This document shows positions 44,376 through 53,517 of a stretch of 64,000 nucleotides of DNA, piece after piece. The stretch spans positions 8,046,501 to 8,110,500 of the forward strand of contig NZ_JAVDYC010000001.1 in assembly GCF_031458255.1 (NCBI RefSeq), in the 5' to 3' direction. The translations under genes were made by a program, and so were the position numbers. The stretch's first letter is position 1. Each line of letters opens with the position of its first letter. The stretch comes from Catenuloplanes niger (GTDB taxonomy: Bacteria > Actinomycetota > Actinomycetes > Mycobacteriales > Micromonosporaceae). A model generated the notes under the pieces. The model did not search any database. It was not told the DNA's origin and saw only the letters and a program-made list of their open reading frames with translations.

Positions 44376-44447
44376 CCGGCAGGGAGGAGCGCCGGCGACG
44401 ACCGGTGCCCGCGGGAGCACTGGGGACGCGACCGCGCCGGAAGCGGG
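44376..44447 (-). repeat. Dispersed palindromic repeat, copy D
   Basis: Inverted copy with core 44407-44447. The 31 bases at 44376-44406 are identical to those flanking copy E at 32724. Confidence 0.8.
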
Positions 44448-44491
44448 AAAATCGCCTTCGGGGTTCTGCTGTCGGTTCCGTGGTGCCGGGC

Positions 44492-44977
44492 TCAGAACTC
44501 CTGGTACATCAGGTGCAGGCCGACGCGGCCGAGGGTGGGGTGGGCGAAGGCGCGCGGGACCGTGGCGAGGATGTCGAAGCCCTGTTTGCGGTAGAGGTGG
44601 ACGGCCGCGTGGTTGGACTCGACGACCGCGTTGAACTGCATGGCGGCGTAGCCGTCCGCGCGGGCCCAGTCGAGTGCGAACGCGCACAGCGCGGTGCCGA
44701 CGCCGCTGCCGCGCGCGTCCGGCGCGACCATGAAACTCGCGGTGGACACGTGGGCGCCGGGGCCGGGGCGGTTCGGGCCCATCTTCGCGGTGCCGAGGAC
44801 CCGGCCGTCCGCCACCGCCACGACGGTCCGGCCGGGCGGCGACTCGATCCACATGGCGCGGGCCTGCGGCTCGGTCATCCGCGGGTCGTAGGGGAAGGTC
44901 TCCTGCCCGGTCACGACGTCGCGGATGATCCGCCACACGCCGGGCCAGTCGTCGTCGCCGAAGTCACGCACCATCAT
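44492..44977 (-). CDS. GNAT-family N-acetyltransferase
   Basis: 161 residues from ATG 44977 (44974 also possible). VSTASFMVAPDARGSGVGTA is the acetyl-CoA site, followed by NAVVESNHAAVHLYRKQGF, the typical motif B of the RimI/phosphinothricin-like branch. Acceptor unknown. Divergent from the next gene. Confidence 0.87.
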   Translation of the reverse strand: MMVRDFGDDDWPGVWRIIRDVVTGQETFPYDPRMTEPQARAMWIESPPGRTVVAVADGRVLGTAKMGPNRPGPGAHVSTASFMVAPDARGSGVGTALCAFALDWARADGYAAMQFNAVVESNHAAVHLYRKQGFDILATVPRAFAHPTLGRVGLHLMYQEF

Positions 44978-44994
44978 CGCGGTACGGTATCGCG

Positions 44995-45465
44995 GTGGCC
45001 GGCGAGACACTCACCGCGCTCACCTCGCTCGGCGGGGTGCTGCTCGGTGGCGGACTGTCCTATCTGGTGCAGCACAGCACGCTGCGGATGAGCGCGCGGG
45101 CCGAGCAGCGCCGGCGCGAGGTGGAGCGTGCCGAGAGCCGCCGCGCGGAGCGGCTGGTGCACCTGGAGCGCTTCGTCGCGGTGGCGGCGGAGGCGGAACG
45201 GGCCGCGTTCGAGCGCCCGGACGACTGGTCCACCGGTGACCCGTGGCCGGTCGCGGCCCAGGAGGTCATGCACCGTCTCTGGGTCGCGGAACGCATGCTG
45301 CAGGTCCTCTACCCCGCGGACGTGCACACCTCCGCCCGCGCCTATTTCGAGCGCCTCAACCGCGCGGTCTGGGACGGCGTGCCCTCGCTCGACGACCTCT
45401 ACACCGAGCTCGACGACCTGCGCGGCGCCTTCCTGGCCAGGTCCCGGTCCACACTGGACCGGTGA
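44995..45465 (+). CDS. Membrane-anchored coiled-coil protein, unidentified
   Basis: 156 residues, GTG start. An N-terminal helix (LTSLGGVLLGGGLSYLVQHS) anchors a long charged helix (EQRRREVERAESRRAERLVH) and a helical rest. This topology recurs in actinobacteria without a known role. It is 25 bases ahead of the GyrB-like gene. Confidence 0.65.
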   Translation: MAGETLTALTSLGGVLLGGGLSYLVQHSTLRMSARAEQRRREVERAESRRAERLVHLERFVAVAAEAERAAFERPDDWSTGDPWPVAAQEVMHRLWVAERMLQVLYPADVHTSARAYFERLNRAVWDGVPSLDDLYTELDDLRGAFLARSRSTLDR

Positions 45466-45490
45466 CCCCGGCCGGGATAGCGTCGACGGC

Positions 45491-46084
45491 GTGGCGGACG
45501 CCGAGAACGAGCTGACCGTGTTGCCGCCCGAGGAGTCGGTGCGACGGCGCACCCGGGTGTATTTCGGGGTGGACCGGGGGAGTCCGGAGCTGCCGACCCG
45601 GATCCTCGAGGCGGTCGCGCGGCAGGCGTTCCACCCGTGGCCGGACGGGCCGGCGGCCCACGTGCCGCGGGTCGTCGTGGAGATCAGCGCCGATCTCGTG
45701 TTCTCGGTGACGGACGACCAGCCGGACACGTTGCCACCCGGTCACGAGACACCGGTGATCCACCGGTACGGCACACTGGCCCACCCCGCGCGGCGGTGGA
45801 TGTACATCCAATCGTCGGGCCTCTGCACGCACGTCGACCTCGAGGTGTGGCGGGACGGCCGCGGGTTCCGGCAGACGCTGCACGGCCACCACGCGATCGC
45901 GCCGCCGGAGTGGTTCGCGGCGCCCGCCGGCGCGGGCACCCGGGCGACGTTCTTCCTGGACGAGACCTACGTCGGGCGCACCGCGCTGACCACCGATCCG
46001 GCCCTGCTCGACCTTCACCATCCCGACTGCGCCGAACGGCCGGACGACGTCGTCGTCCGGGATCTCCGGGGGCCGGGCGCGTAG
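45491..46084 (+). CDS. Degenerate GyrB-like GHKL-fold protein
   Basis: 197 residues from GTG 45491. The order of segments follows the GyrB N-terminal ATPase domain: PTRILEAVARQAFHP for the first helix, VVVEISADLVFSVTDDQPD for the strand and Bergerat loop, DLEVWRDGRGFRQTLHG, and GTRATFFLDETYVG. The Asn and Gly residues needed for ATP (DNxxDE, GxGG) are missing. The domain is a single isolated fold, without transducer or TOPRIM. It may be an antagonist or binding relic of gyrase; that is inference. Confidence 0.5.
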   Translation: MADAENELTVLPPEESVRRRTRVYFGVDRGSPELPTRILEAVARQAFHPWPDGPAAHVPRVVVEISADLVFSVTDDQPDTLPPGHETPVIHRYGTLAHPARRWMYIQSSGLCTHVDLEVWRDGRGFRQTLHGHHAIAPPEWFAAPAGAGTRATFFLDETYVGRTALTTDPALLDLHHPDCAERPDDVVVRDLRGPGA

Positions 46085-46149
46085 GGGTTGCCGTGCGGGG
46101 GCGGCCGGGGGATTCTCATCAGGGCGTTCCCGGGTGAGGAGACGAGCCG

Positions 46150-47373
46150 ATGGTCAGCGAACTCGCGGAGAGCTATGACCCGCTCGGCGCGCACCTCGCG
46201 GACCCCTATCCGTTCTACGCGACCGCGCGGCGGCGGGAGCCGGTGTTCTACTCGCCACGGCTGGACGCCTGGGTGGTGACGCGGTTCCGGGACGTGGACG
46301 CGGTGCTGCGGGACTCGGCCGGGTTCTCGTCGGCGAACAGCCTGCGGCCGGTGCGGGCCCTGTTCCCGGCGACGCTCGCGGTGCTGGCCGAGGGCTTCCC
46401 GCCGAAACCCGACCACGTCACCTCGGACGGGCCGGCCCATCACCGGCTGCGCGTGCCGTACACCCGGCATCTGACCGCGCCGGGGCGGATCGCGGCGCTG
46501 GAACCGCGGATGCGGGAGCGGGCGGCGGCGCTCGCCGCTGCGCTGCCACGGCGGGCGGACCTGGTGGAGCGGTTCGCCGCGCCGCTGCCGGTGGGCACCG
46601 CGGCGGAACTGTTCGGACTGGACGCCGGCGACGTGGCGGTGGCGCGGGCGGGCAGCGCGGCACTGTTCCGGCTGGGCAGCGCGGATGTCGGCGAGGCCGC
46701 GGAGGCGGCGGACGCCCGTACCGTGGTGGCCTTCCAGCGGATGCTGGCCGGCTACGTGCGGGCGCGGCGGGCCGAGCCGACCGGCGACCTGATCAGTGAC
46801 GTGGTCGCGGCGCTCGCACCGGGCGGCGCGCCGCTGACCGCGGACCAGGAGGCGGAGACGGTCGGGACGATCGGCGGCACGTTCGGCGCGGCGCACATCA
46901 CCACCACCGACCTGATCGGCAACGCGGTCCGGTTGCTGCTGCGGCACCCGGACCGGTGGCCGCCGCGGCTGCCGCCGTCGCACGTGGTCGAGGAGACGCT
47001 GCGGTACGAGTCGCCGGTGCCGACGATCTTCCGGCTCGCCACCCGGGCGGCGGTGCTCGGCGGCGTGCGGATCCCGGCGGGCGCGGACGTGCTGCTGGTG
47101 TTCGCGTCCGCGAACCGGGACGAGGAGCGCTTCCCGGACGGCGACCGCTTCGACCCGACCCGGACGCCGTCCCGGCACTTCGGGTTCGGGGCCGGCGGGC
47201 ACACCTGCGCGGGCGCGGGGCTGGCCCGGGTGCAGACCCGGATCGCGCTGGCCGCGCTGCCCGGGCTGACGGCCGACGCGGACCGGCCCGTCGTGATCCG
47301 GCGATCGATCAACGTACGCGGCCCGCTCACGCTGCCGGTGCGGACGGCGCGCGGACGTACGCCGGGGGACTGA
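46150..47373 (+). CDS. Cytochrome P450
   Basis: 407 residues. Haem-binding FGFGAGGHTCAGAGLAR with the proximal Cys, K-helix EETLRYE with the ExxR pair, and I-helix GGTFGAAHITTTDL. The ferredoxin at 33217 is a possible electron donor, though distant. No biosynthetic genes surround it, so the substrate is unknown. It is a single gene closed by a strong terminator. Confidence 0.92.
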   Translation: MVSELAESYDPLGAHLADPYPFYATARRREPVFYSPRLDAWVVTRFRDVDAVLRDSAGFSSANSLRPVRALFPATLAVLAEGFPPKPDHVTSDGPAHHRLRVPYTRHLTAPGRIAALEPRMRERAAALAAALPRRADLVERFAAPLPVGTAAELFGLDAGDVAVARAGSAALFRLGSADVGEAAEAADARTVVAFQRMLAGYVRARRAEPTGDLISDVVAALAPGGAPLTADQEAETVGTIGGTFGAAHITTTDLIGNAVRLLLRHPDRWPPRLPPSHVVEETLRYESPVPTIFRLATRAAVLGGVRIPAGADVLLVFASANRDEERFPDGDRFDPTRTPSRHFGFGAGGHTCAGAGLARVQTRIALAALPGLTADADRPVVIRRSINVRGPLTLPVRTARGRTPGD

Positions 47374-47377
47374 CCGG

Positions 47378-47417
47378 GCGGTGGGCCCCCGTAACGGGGG
47401 AAACGGGGGCCCACCGC
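47378..47417 (+). terminator. Strong terminator after the P450 gene
   Basis: A perfect 15-base stem starting GCGGTGGGCCCCCGT with a ten-base loop (47393-47402), four bases after the stop. Confidence 0.85.
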
Positions 47418-47697
47418 GATCAGAGGACGGCCCACCCGGTCCGGACGGTGTGGCCGTCGGGGAGCGGGGCGGACGAGCCGGGAAGCCCCACGCGGCGGCG
47501 GCCGCCGGACGGCCCGCCGTCACGACATCGAGCCTAACGTATGTGCCGGCGCGCGGGCCCCGCCGCGGCCCGTCTCCCACGCCGATACCGGCGCCGGACC
47601 CGCGGCGGTACGGAACGGGAGTCACCGCGGCCGCGCCCAGCCGGGTCGGCGCCGGCCGCACGACGGCCGGAACGCGGTGTCCGCGCCGGGATACGGC
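47418..47697. other. Spacer upstream of the lipoprotein gene
   Basis: About 280 bases, GC-rich with short palindromes (GGCGCCGGCC-type) but no recognisable promoter or gene. Confidence 0.4.
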
Positions 47698-48387
47698 ATG
47701 ATCCGTGGAATGCGGCGTCTGGCGTACCCGGTGATCGCTCTGCTTCTGCTCTCCGGGTGTGGGCCCGGTGGGCCCGGGCAGGGCGGGGACTCCTGCGGGG
47801 AGGGTGTGCGCTGTGCCGGGGCGGAGCCGTCGTGGCAGCGCACCGACGCGCCACCGTCGCCGGCGGCGACGTGCGGGCCGGAGGGGGTACGGCTGGAGCT
47901 CGCCGAGCGGGACGCGGCCATGGGCCTGCGGGCGCTCGGCGTGTGGCTGGTCAACTGCGGCACGGTGGACTACCGGGTGGACGGCTACCCGGACGTGGCG
48001 CCGCTCGGCGCGGAACGGGAACCGCTGGACGTGCGGGTCCTGGACGGCGTCACCGAGATCGCCGGTGCGTTGCCGCGACGTAGCGATCCGCCGCGGCCGG
48101 TGGTGGTCCGGCCCGGGGAGCGGGCGTCCGCGATCGTGGTGTGGCGCAACACGTACGACGACACGCGCCGGCCACCGGTCGTGGTGTCGCACCTGGCCGT
48201 CGCGCCGGCGGCCGGCCGCCCGGCGACCGTGCTCGGCCCGGACGGCGGCCTCGACCTGGGCAGCACCGGGCGGCTCGGGGTCAGCCCGTGGCTGATCGAG
48301 CGGGCACCCGGCGAGGCGGCGCCGACCGGGACACCGCCGGCCCCGCCGTCGGCCCCGCACGTCGAGCCGTCCCGTCCGCTGCTGTAG
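47698..48387 (+). CDS. Lipoprotein with DUF4232-like domain
   Basis: 229 residues from ATG 47698 (47710 also possible). Signal peptide and lipobox LLLSGC. CGPEGVRLELAERDAAMGLR, LGVWLVNCGTVDYRVDGYP and VVWRNTYDDTRRPPVVVSHL follow the DUF4232 pattern seen at 21237. A Pro/Ala tail ends it. Surface-exposed, role unknown. Confidence 0.75.
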   Translation: MIRGMRRLAYPVIALLLLSGCGPGGPGQGGDSCGEGVRCAGAEPSWQRTDAPPSPAATCGPEGVRLELAERDAAMGLRALGVWLVNCGTVDYRVDGYPDVAPLGAEREPLDVRVLDGVTEIAGALPRRSDPPRPVVVRPGERASAIVVWRNTYDDTRRPPVVVSHLAVAPAAGRPATVLGPDGGLDLGSTGRLGVSPWLIERAPGEAAPTGTPPAPPSAPHVEPSRPLL

Positions 48388-48586
48388 GCCGGGAAGCTGC
48401 TGTAGGCCGGGAACTTGTCGTACGGCGCTGCTGGCGTCACCGCCGTGACGGGGACGGCCCGGCACGCCGGCCACCTGGACGCGGCCCGTGAGCTGCTCGA
48501 CGGCCGCACCGGCCTGGGACCCCGCTGAGCCCGCCCGCGCCTCGGCGAGCGCGATCAGGTCGTCCACGCCGGCCGAGCCCAGCGGC

Positions 48587-50089
48587 TCACGGCGGCGGCT
48601 GGATCCAGTCGAAGGTGTGGGCGACCGCGCGCTGCCAGTTGGCGTACTCGGTGGTGCGCAGCGCCGGGTCCATGTCGGGCAGCCACTGGCCGGCCCGGTG
48701 CCACAGGTCGCGGAGCGCGGCCAGGTCCGGCCAGTAGCCGACCGCGAGGCCGGCGGCGTAGGCGGCGCCGAGCGAGACCGTCTCCACGACCATCGGGCGG
48801 ACCACCGGCACGTCGAGCACGTCCGCGACGAACTGCATCAGCAGGTTGTCCGACGTCATGCCGCCGTCCACCTTGAGCGTGGAGAGCGCGAGCCCGGAGT
48901 CGGCGTTCATCGCGTCGACCACCTCGCGGGTCTGCCAGCCGGTCGCCTCCAGCACCGCGCGGGCCAGGTGCCCCTTGGTGATGTAGCTGGTCAGGCCCAC
49001 GATCACGCCGCGGGCGGAGCTGCGCCAGTGCGGGGCGTAGAGGCCGGAGAACGCGGGCACGATGTAGCAGCCGCCGTTGTCCGTGACGGTCCGGGCCAGC
49101 GTCTCGATCTCCGGCGCGGTGGTGATCAGGCCGAGCTGGTCGCGGAACCACTGGACCAGCGAGCCGGTGACCGCGATCGAGCCCTCCAGCGCGTACGCCG
49201 GCGGTGCGCCGTCGATCTGGTAGGCGACCGTGCTGAGCAGCCCGTGCGTGGACGCGACCGGTTCCAGGCCGGTGTGCAGCAGCAGGAAACTGCCGGTGCC
49301 GTAGGTGCACTTCGCCTCGCCGGGCGTGAAGCAGGTCTGGCCGAACAGCGCGGCCTGCTGGTCGCCGAGCGCGGCCGCGATCGGCACGCCGGTGAAGACC
49401 TCGGTGGCCGTGCCGAGCAGCCCGACGGACGGCCGGATCTCCGGCAGCATCGCGCGCGGGATGCCGAAGAAGGACAGCAGTTCGTCGTCCCAGGACAGCG
49501 AGCGCAGGTCCATCAGGAGGGTACGGGACGCGTTCGTCACGTCGGTGACGTGCAGGCCGCCGGTCAGGTTCCAGATCAGCCAGGTCTCCATCGTGCCGAA
49601 CAGCACGTCACCGCGCGCGGCGCGCTCCCGCAGGCCGGGCGTGTGGTCGAGCAGCCAGCGGATCCGCGGCGCGGAGAAGTAGGTGGCCAGCGGCAGCCCG
49701 CTGCGCTTCGGCACGCTCTCCGCGCCCGGCGTCGCGGCGAGCGCGTTGACCAGCTCGTCCGTGCGGGTGTCCTGCCAGACGATCGCGCGCGCGACCGGGC
49801 GGCCGGTGTGCCGGTCCCAGAGCACGGTGGTCTCGCGCTGGTTGGTGATGCCGAGCGCGGCCACCTGGTCCAGCGTGATCCCGGCGGAGGTGAGCGCGGC
49901 CGCGGCCGTGCGGCGGACGTGCTGCCAGATCTCCACGGCGTCGTGCTCGACCCAGCCGGGCCGCGGGTAGTACTGGTGGTGCTCCTGCTGGGCGACCGCG
50001 TGCAACCGGCCGCGCCGGTCGAAGACGATGCAGCGGGTGGAGGTGGTGCCCTGGTCGATGGCGACGACGTACCGCTCGGACATGCTCAT
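48587..50089 (-). CDS. glpK: Glycerol kinase (minus-strand copy of locus B)
   Basis: 500 residues, FGGY family. ATP loop [17 protein letters not shown], substrate region [24 protein letters not shown] with IVWQDTR, the [13 protein letters not shown] segment, [14 protein letters not shown] and [15 protein letters not shown]. All family signatures are intact. It phosphorylates glycerol to glycerol 3-phosphate. The ATG overlaps the IclR stop (ATGA), so kinase and regulator are co-translated. It is the closest match of the remnant at 1563-1757. A second full glpK lies 1.8 kb away on the other strand. Confidence 0.95.
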   Translation of the reverse strand: MSMSERYVVAIDQGTTSTRCIVFDRRGRLHAVAQQEHHQYYPRPGWVEHDAVEIWQHVRRTAAAALTSAGITLDQVAALGITNQRETTVLWDRHTGRPVARAIVWQDTRTDELVNALAATPGAESVPKRSGLPLATYFSAPRIRWLLDHTPGLRERAARGDVLFGTMETWLIWNLTGGLHVTDVTNASRTLLMDLRSLSWDDELLSFFGIPRAMLPEIRPSVGLLGTATEVFTGVPIAAALGDQQAALFGQTCFTPGEAKCTYGTGSFLLLHTGLEPVASTHGLLSTVAYQIDGAPPAYALEGSIAVTGSLVQWFRDQLGLITTAPEIETLARTVTDNGGCYIVPAFSGLYAPHWRSSARGVIVGLTSYITKGHLARAVLEATGWQTREVVDAMNADSGLALSTLKVDGGMTSDNLLMQFVADVLDVPVVRPMVVETVSLGAAYAAGLAVGYWPDLAALRDLWHRAGQWLPDMDPALRTTEYANWQRAVAHTFDWIQPPP

Positions 50090-50859
50090 CCCCCACGGGA
50101 GCCCAGGTCCCGGGAGACCGCGCGGGCCGCGTCCCGGACGTATCCGACAAGCCGGGGGTCGGGGCGCAGCGACGCGGAGCAGAGCCGGTCGATCGCGCCC
50201 GAGATGCCGATCGCGCCCACGACCAGCCCGCCGTAGCCGCGGATCGGTGCGGCCAGCGAGGCCTCGCCCGGGGTCAGCTCACCGGTTTCGGCGGCGAACC
50301 CCGAGTCACGGACCGTCACCAGCTCGCGGGCGAGGTCGCGGCGGTCGGTCAGCGTCCGGCGGGTGAAGGCCTCCAGGGTGCGCAAAGAAGCAAAAGCCGT
50401 CGAGTCGTACGCCAGCAGCACCTTTCCCAGCGCAGTGGCATGCAACGGCAGCAACGACCCCACATCGAGCGTCTGGAGCGAGTCGTCCGGGCGGAACACG
50501 TGGTGCACGACCAGCACCTGGCCCTCCAGGACCGTGCCGATCCGGACCGCCTCGCCGCTGCGCGCGGCCAGCGGGTCCGCCCAGTTGATCGAGCGGGACC
50601 GCAGCTCGTTGACGTCCAGGTAGGAGGTGCCGAGGTGCAGCAGGGCGGCGCCGAGCCGGTACTTGCCGGTCTCGTCCTGCTCGACGAAGCCGACCCGTTG
50701 CAGCGTGCGGATGATGCCGTGGGTGGTGCTCTTGGCCAGGTCCAGCGACCGGGCTATCTCCACGATGCCGAGGCGGCCGTGACTGTGCGCGAGCAGGCGC
50801 AGCATCGCGGCCGCCCGCTCGATCGACTGCACCGGGCCCGGCATGCACCAAGACTGCAT
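50086..50859 (-). CDS. IclR-family regulator of glycerol use (GylR-like)
   Basis: 257 residues from ATG 50859 (50844 also possible). Winged helix with [20 protein letters not shown] and [20 protein letters not shown], then the effector-binding GAF-like domain ([28 protein letters not shown]). In Streptomyces the homologous GylR controls the glycerol operon. Here it is divergent from glpF-glpK-glpD and co-transcribed with the minus-strand glpK. A CATTGTCGAACGC element lies just upstream of its start. Confidence 0.92.
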   Translation of the reverse strand: MQSWCMPGPVQSIERAAAMLRLLAHSHGRLGIVEIARSLDLAKSTTHGIIRTLQRVGFVEQDETGKYRLGAALLHLGTSYLDVNELRSRSINWADPLAARSGEAVRIGTVLEGQVLVVHHVFRPDDSLQTLDVGSLLPLHATALGKVLLAYDSTAFASLRTLEAFTRRTLTDRRDLARELVTVRDSGFAAETGELTPGEASLAAPIRGYGGLVVGAIGISGAIDRLCSASLRPDPRLVGYVRDAARAVSRDLGSRGG

Positions 50860-50868
50860 CGAAACCCG

Positions 50869-50937
50869 GCGTTCGACAATGCCGACCCCGGTTCGTTGAC
50901 GATCAATGTTGACCGTCCATAGCGTCAGAGCCGGTAA
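50869..50937. promoter_or_regulatory. Divergent glycerol control region
   Basis: Contains the CATTGTCGAACGC element (minus strand, 50869-50881) shared with locus A. It also holds the direct repeats GTTGAC separated by seven bases. A plausible promoter for glpF is TTGACC (50909-50914), a 17-base gap and CGGTAA (50932-50937). Confidence 0.55.
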
Positions 50938-50972
50938 CGACAGTGCAATCACTCCGTAACTGTGGAGGCAAG

Positions 50973-51800
50973 ATGGCACAGCGATTCAGAATCCCCGGTG
51001 GCCTGACCGGCGAGCTGGCCGCGGAGTTCGCCGGCACCCTGATCCTCATCCTGTTCGGGTGCGGCGTCGTCGCCCAGGTCGTCGCGGGCGGTATCGGCGA
51101 CCACGACAGCATCGCCTGGGCGTGGGGCCTGGGCGTCACGCTCGGCGTCTACGTGGCGGGCCGGATCAGCGGCGCGCACCTCAACCCGGCGGTCACCGTC
51201 GCGCTCGCGGTCTTCAAGGGCTTCCCGTGGCGCAAGGTCGCACCGTACGCACTGGCCCAGCTGCTCGGCGCGTTCGTCGCGGCGCTGATCGTGCGCTGGA
51301 ACTATACGGAGGTGCTCAACGCGTTCGACCCGGGCCTGACGATCAAGTCGCAGGGCGTGTTCTCCACGCTGCCGGGCAACGGCGCGCTGCCGGTCGGCGA
51401 GTGGGGCGCGTTCCGGGACCAGATCATCGGCACCGCGATCCTGCTGTTCCTGATCCTGGCCGTGACGGACGTGCTGAACACGCCGCCGGGCGCGAACCTG
51501 GCCCCGTTCGTGGTCGGCCTGATCGTGGTCGCGATCGGCATGGCCTGGGGCACGGACGCGGGCTACGCGATCAACCCGGCCCGCGACCTCGGCCCGCGGC
51601 TGGCGTCGTTCCTCACCGGCTACGAGGACGCGTTCCGAGATCAGAACGGGTATCCGTACTTCTGGATACCGATCGTCGGGCCGCTGATCGGCGGCGTGCT
51701 CGGTGCGGGGCTCTACCAGGCGCTGATCGGCCGGTTCCTGCCGGCGCAGCCCGCGCCGGTGGCCGAGCCGGACGTCCCGAGGCAGCGCACCGGCGTGTGA
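50973..51800 (+). CDS. glpF: Glycerol uptake facilitator (aquaglyceroporin)
   Basis: 275 residues, six membrane helices and the two aquaporin half-loops. The first reads ISGAHLNPAVTVALAVF with NPA intact; the second, GYAINPARDLGPRLAS, also carries NPA followed by RD, the Arg-Asp pair that marks glycerol channels. Ribosome site GGAGG before ATG 50973. It is the first gene of glpF-glpK-glpD, and no glpF remains in locus A. Confidence 0.95.
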   Translation: MAQRFRIPGGLTGELAAEFAGTLILILFGCGVVAQVVAGGIGDHDSIAWAWGLGVTLGVYVAGRISGAHLNPAVTVALAVFKGFPWRKVAPYALAQLLGAFVAALIVRWNYTEVLNAFDPGLTIKSQGVFSTLPGNGALPVGEWGAFRDQIIGTAILLFLILAVTDVLNTPPGANLAPFVVGLIVVAIGMAWGTDAGYAINPARDLGPRLASFLTGYEDAFRDQNGYPYFWIPIVGPLIGGVLGAGLYQALIGRFLPAQPAPVAEPDVPRQRTGV

Positions 51801-51860
51801 GGATCACATTCCCGCGGGGGTACGTCGTGAGCACGCCCCCTCGACCAGAAAGGGCACCCG

Positions 51861-53378
51861 ATGGCTGACTTCGTCGGCGCGATAGACCAGGGAACGACCA
51901 GCACCCGCTTCATGATCTTCGACCACGGTGGCAACGAGGTCGGCCGGCACCAGCTGGAGCACGAGCAGATCCTGCCGCAGGCGGGGTGGGTCGAGCACAA
52001 CCCGATCGAGATCTGGGAGCGCACGGTCGCGGTCGCCCGGACCGCGATGGGCAAGCTCAACCTGGGCGCGACCGACCTGGCCGCGCTCGGCATCACCAAC
52101 CAGCGCGAGACCACCGTCGTCTGGGACCGGCGCACCGGCCGGCCGTACTACAACGCGATCGTCTGGCAGGACACCCGCACCGACCGGATCGCGTCCGCGC
52201 TGGACCGGGACGGCCGGGGTGACGTGATCCGGCAGAAGGCCGGCCTGCCGCCCGCCACCTACTTCTCCGGCGGCAAGATCCAGTGGATCCTGGAGAACGT
52301 CGACGGCGTGCGGGAGGCGGCCGAGCGCGGCGACGCGATCTTCGGCAACACCGACTCCTGGCTGCTGTGGAACCTCACCGGCGGGGTGGACGGCGGGAAG
52401 CACGTCACGGACGTCACGAACGCGTCCCGCACCATGCTGATGAACCTCGAGACGCTGCAGTGGGACGACGAGCTGCTGTCCTTCTTCGGCATCCCGCGGG
52501 CGATGCTGCCGGAGATCCGGCCGTCGTCCGACCCGTCCGGCTACGGCGTCTGCCGCGTCTCCGGGCCGCTCGGCGGCGAGGTGCCGATCACCGGTGACCT
52601 CGGCGACCAGCAGGCGGCCACGGTCGGGCAGGTGTGCTTCAACGTCGGCGAGGCCAAGAACACCTACGGTACGGGCAACTTCATGCTGCTCAACACCGGC
52701 ACCGAGCTGGTCCGGTCGAGCAACGGGCTGCTCACCACGGTCGCGTACCAGCTCGGTGACGCCGCACCGGTCTACGCGCTGGAGGGCTCGATCGCGGTGA
52801 CCGGCTCGGCCGTGCAGTGGCTGCGCGACCAGCTGCGGATCATCGGCAACGCGGCGGAGAGCGAGTCGCTCGCGGCGCAGGTCGAGGACAGCGGCGGCGT
52901 CTACTTCGTGCCCGCGTTCTCCGGGCTGTTCGCGCCGTACTGGCGGTCGGACGCGCGCGGCGCGATCGTCGGCCTGTCCCGCTTCAACACGAACGCGCAC
53001 ATCGCGCGCGCCACGCTCGAGTCCATCTGCTACCAGAGCCGGGACGTGGTCGAGGCGATGCGCGAGGACTCCGGCGTCACGCTGGACGTGCTCAAGGTCG
53101 ACGGCGGCGTCACCGCGAACAACCTCTGCATGCAGCTGCAGGCGGACGTGCTCGGCGTGCCGGTCAGCCGGCCGGTCGTCGCGGAGACCACCGCGCTCGG
53201 CGCGGCCTACGCGGCCGGGCTCGCGGTCGGCTTCTGGAAGGACACCAACGAGCTGCGGGCGAACTGGAACGAGTCGCAGCGCTGGACCCCGAACTGGGAC
53301 GCGGAACGCCGCGAGTCCGGCTACGGCCGGTGGAAGAAGGCCGTGGAACGGACGCTCGACTGGGTAGACGTGGACTGA
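51861..53378 (+). CDS. glpK: Glycerol kinase (plus-strand copy of locus B)
   Basis: 505 residues, complete FGGY kinase: [50 protein letters not shown] then [38 protein letters not shown], and the C-terminal [12 protein letters not shown]. It differs moderately from the 500-residue copy at 48587, so the two are paralogs rather than recent duplicates. It lies between glpF and glpD in the catabolic operon and is probably the main glycerol kinase. The decayed copy at 2033-2470 is of this type. Confidence 0.95.
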   Translation: MADFVGAIDQGTTSTRFMIFDHGGNEVGRHQLEHEQILPQAGWVEHNPIEIWERTVAVARTAMGKLNLGATDLAALGITNQRETTVVWDRRTGRPYYNAIVWQDTRTDRIASALDRDGRGDVIRQKAGLPPATYFSGGKIQWILENVDGVREAAERGDAIFGNTDSWLLWNLTGGVDGGKHVTDVTNASRTMLMNLETLQWDDELLSFFGIPRAMLPEIRPSSDPSGYGVCRVSGPLGGEVPITGDLGDQQAATVGQVCFNVGEAKNTYGTGNFMLLNTGTELVRSSNGLLTTVAYQLGDAAPVYALEGSIAVTGSAVQWLRDQLRIIGNAAESESLAAQVEDSGGVYFVPAFSGLFAPYWRSDARGAIVGLSRFNTNAHIARATLESICYQSRDVVEAMREDSGVTLDVLKVDGGVTANNLCMQLQADVLGVPVSRPVVAETTALGAAYAAGLAVGFWKDTNELRANWNESQRWTPNWDAERRESGYGRWKKAVERTLDWVDVD

Positions 53379-53428
53379 GGTCGATCCGCGGGGCGGGTCG
53401 CCCACCGACGGCGGCCCGCCCCCGGACA

Positions 53429-53448
53429 CCGGCCACGACAGTGGCCGG
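53429..53448 (+). terminator. Hairpin between glpK and glpD
   Basis: CCGGCCAC and GTGGCCGG around GACA. It may attenuate transcription or protect the upstream message rather than end it, as glpD follows on the same strand. Confidence 0.4.
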
Positions 53449-53517
53449 GCACCGAGCGGATCGATGAGCGGACGGTCCGTACCGTGGCGAGATTTTGATC
53501 CTGATGGGCGGTGCAGC

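Larger units (their letters stand above)
43917..44491. other. Non-coding repeat-rich region
   Basis: 575 bases without a supportable gene. It contains repeat copies B, C and D (cores 44028-44067, 44138-44177, 44407-44447). Copy C is followed by a long perfect hairpin (GCCGCCCGGCAAG paired 44189-44230 region). T-rich runs (TTTTTGCTTTT near 44127-44137) may terminate transcripts. Confidence 0.6.

Noticed and set aside
46150-47373. Part of a biosynthetic gene cluster around the P450
   Set aside because: Neighbours are a GyrB-like protein and a lipoprotein with terminators between; no synthase, tailoring set or regulator.
48388-48586. Possible small gene after the lipoprotein, including a frame ending near 48527
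   Set aside because: No ribosome site or recognisable family; contains a short direct repeat (CTGCTGTAGGCCGGGAA) and looks like spacer.
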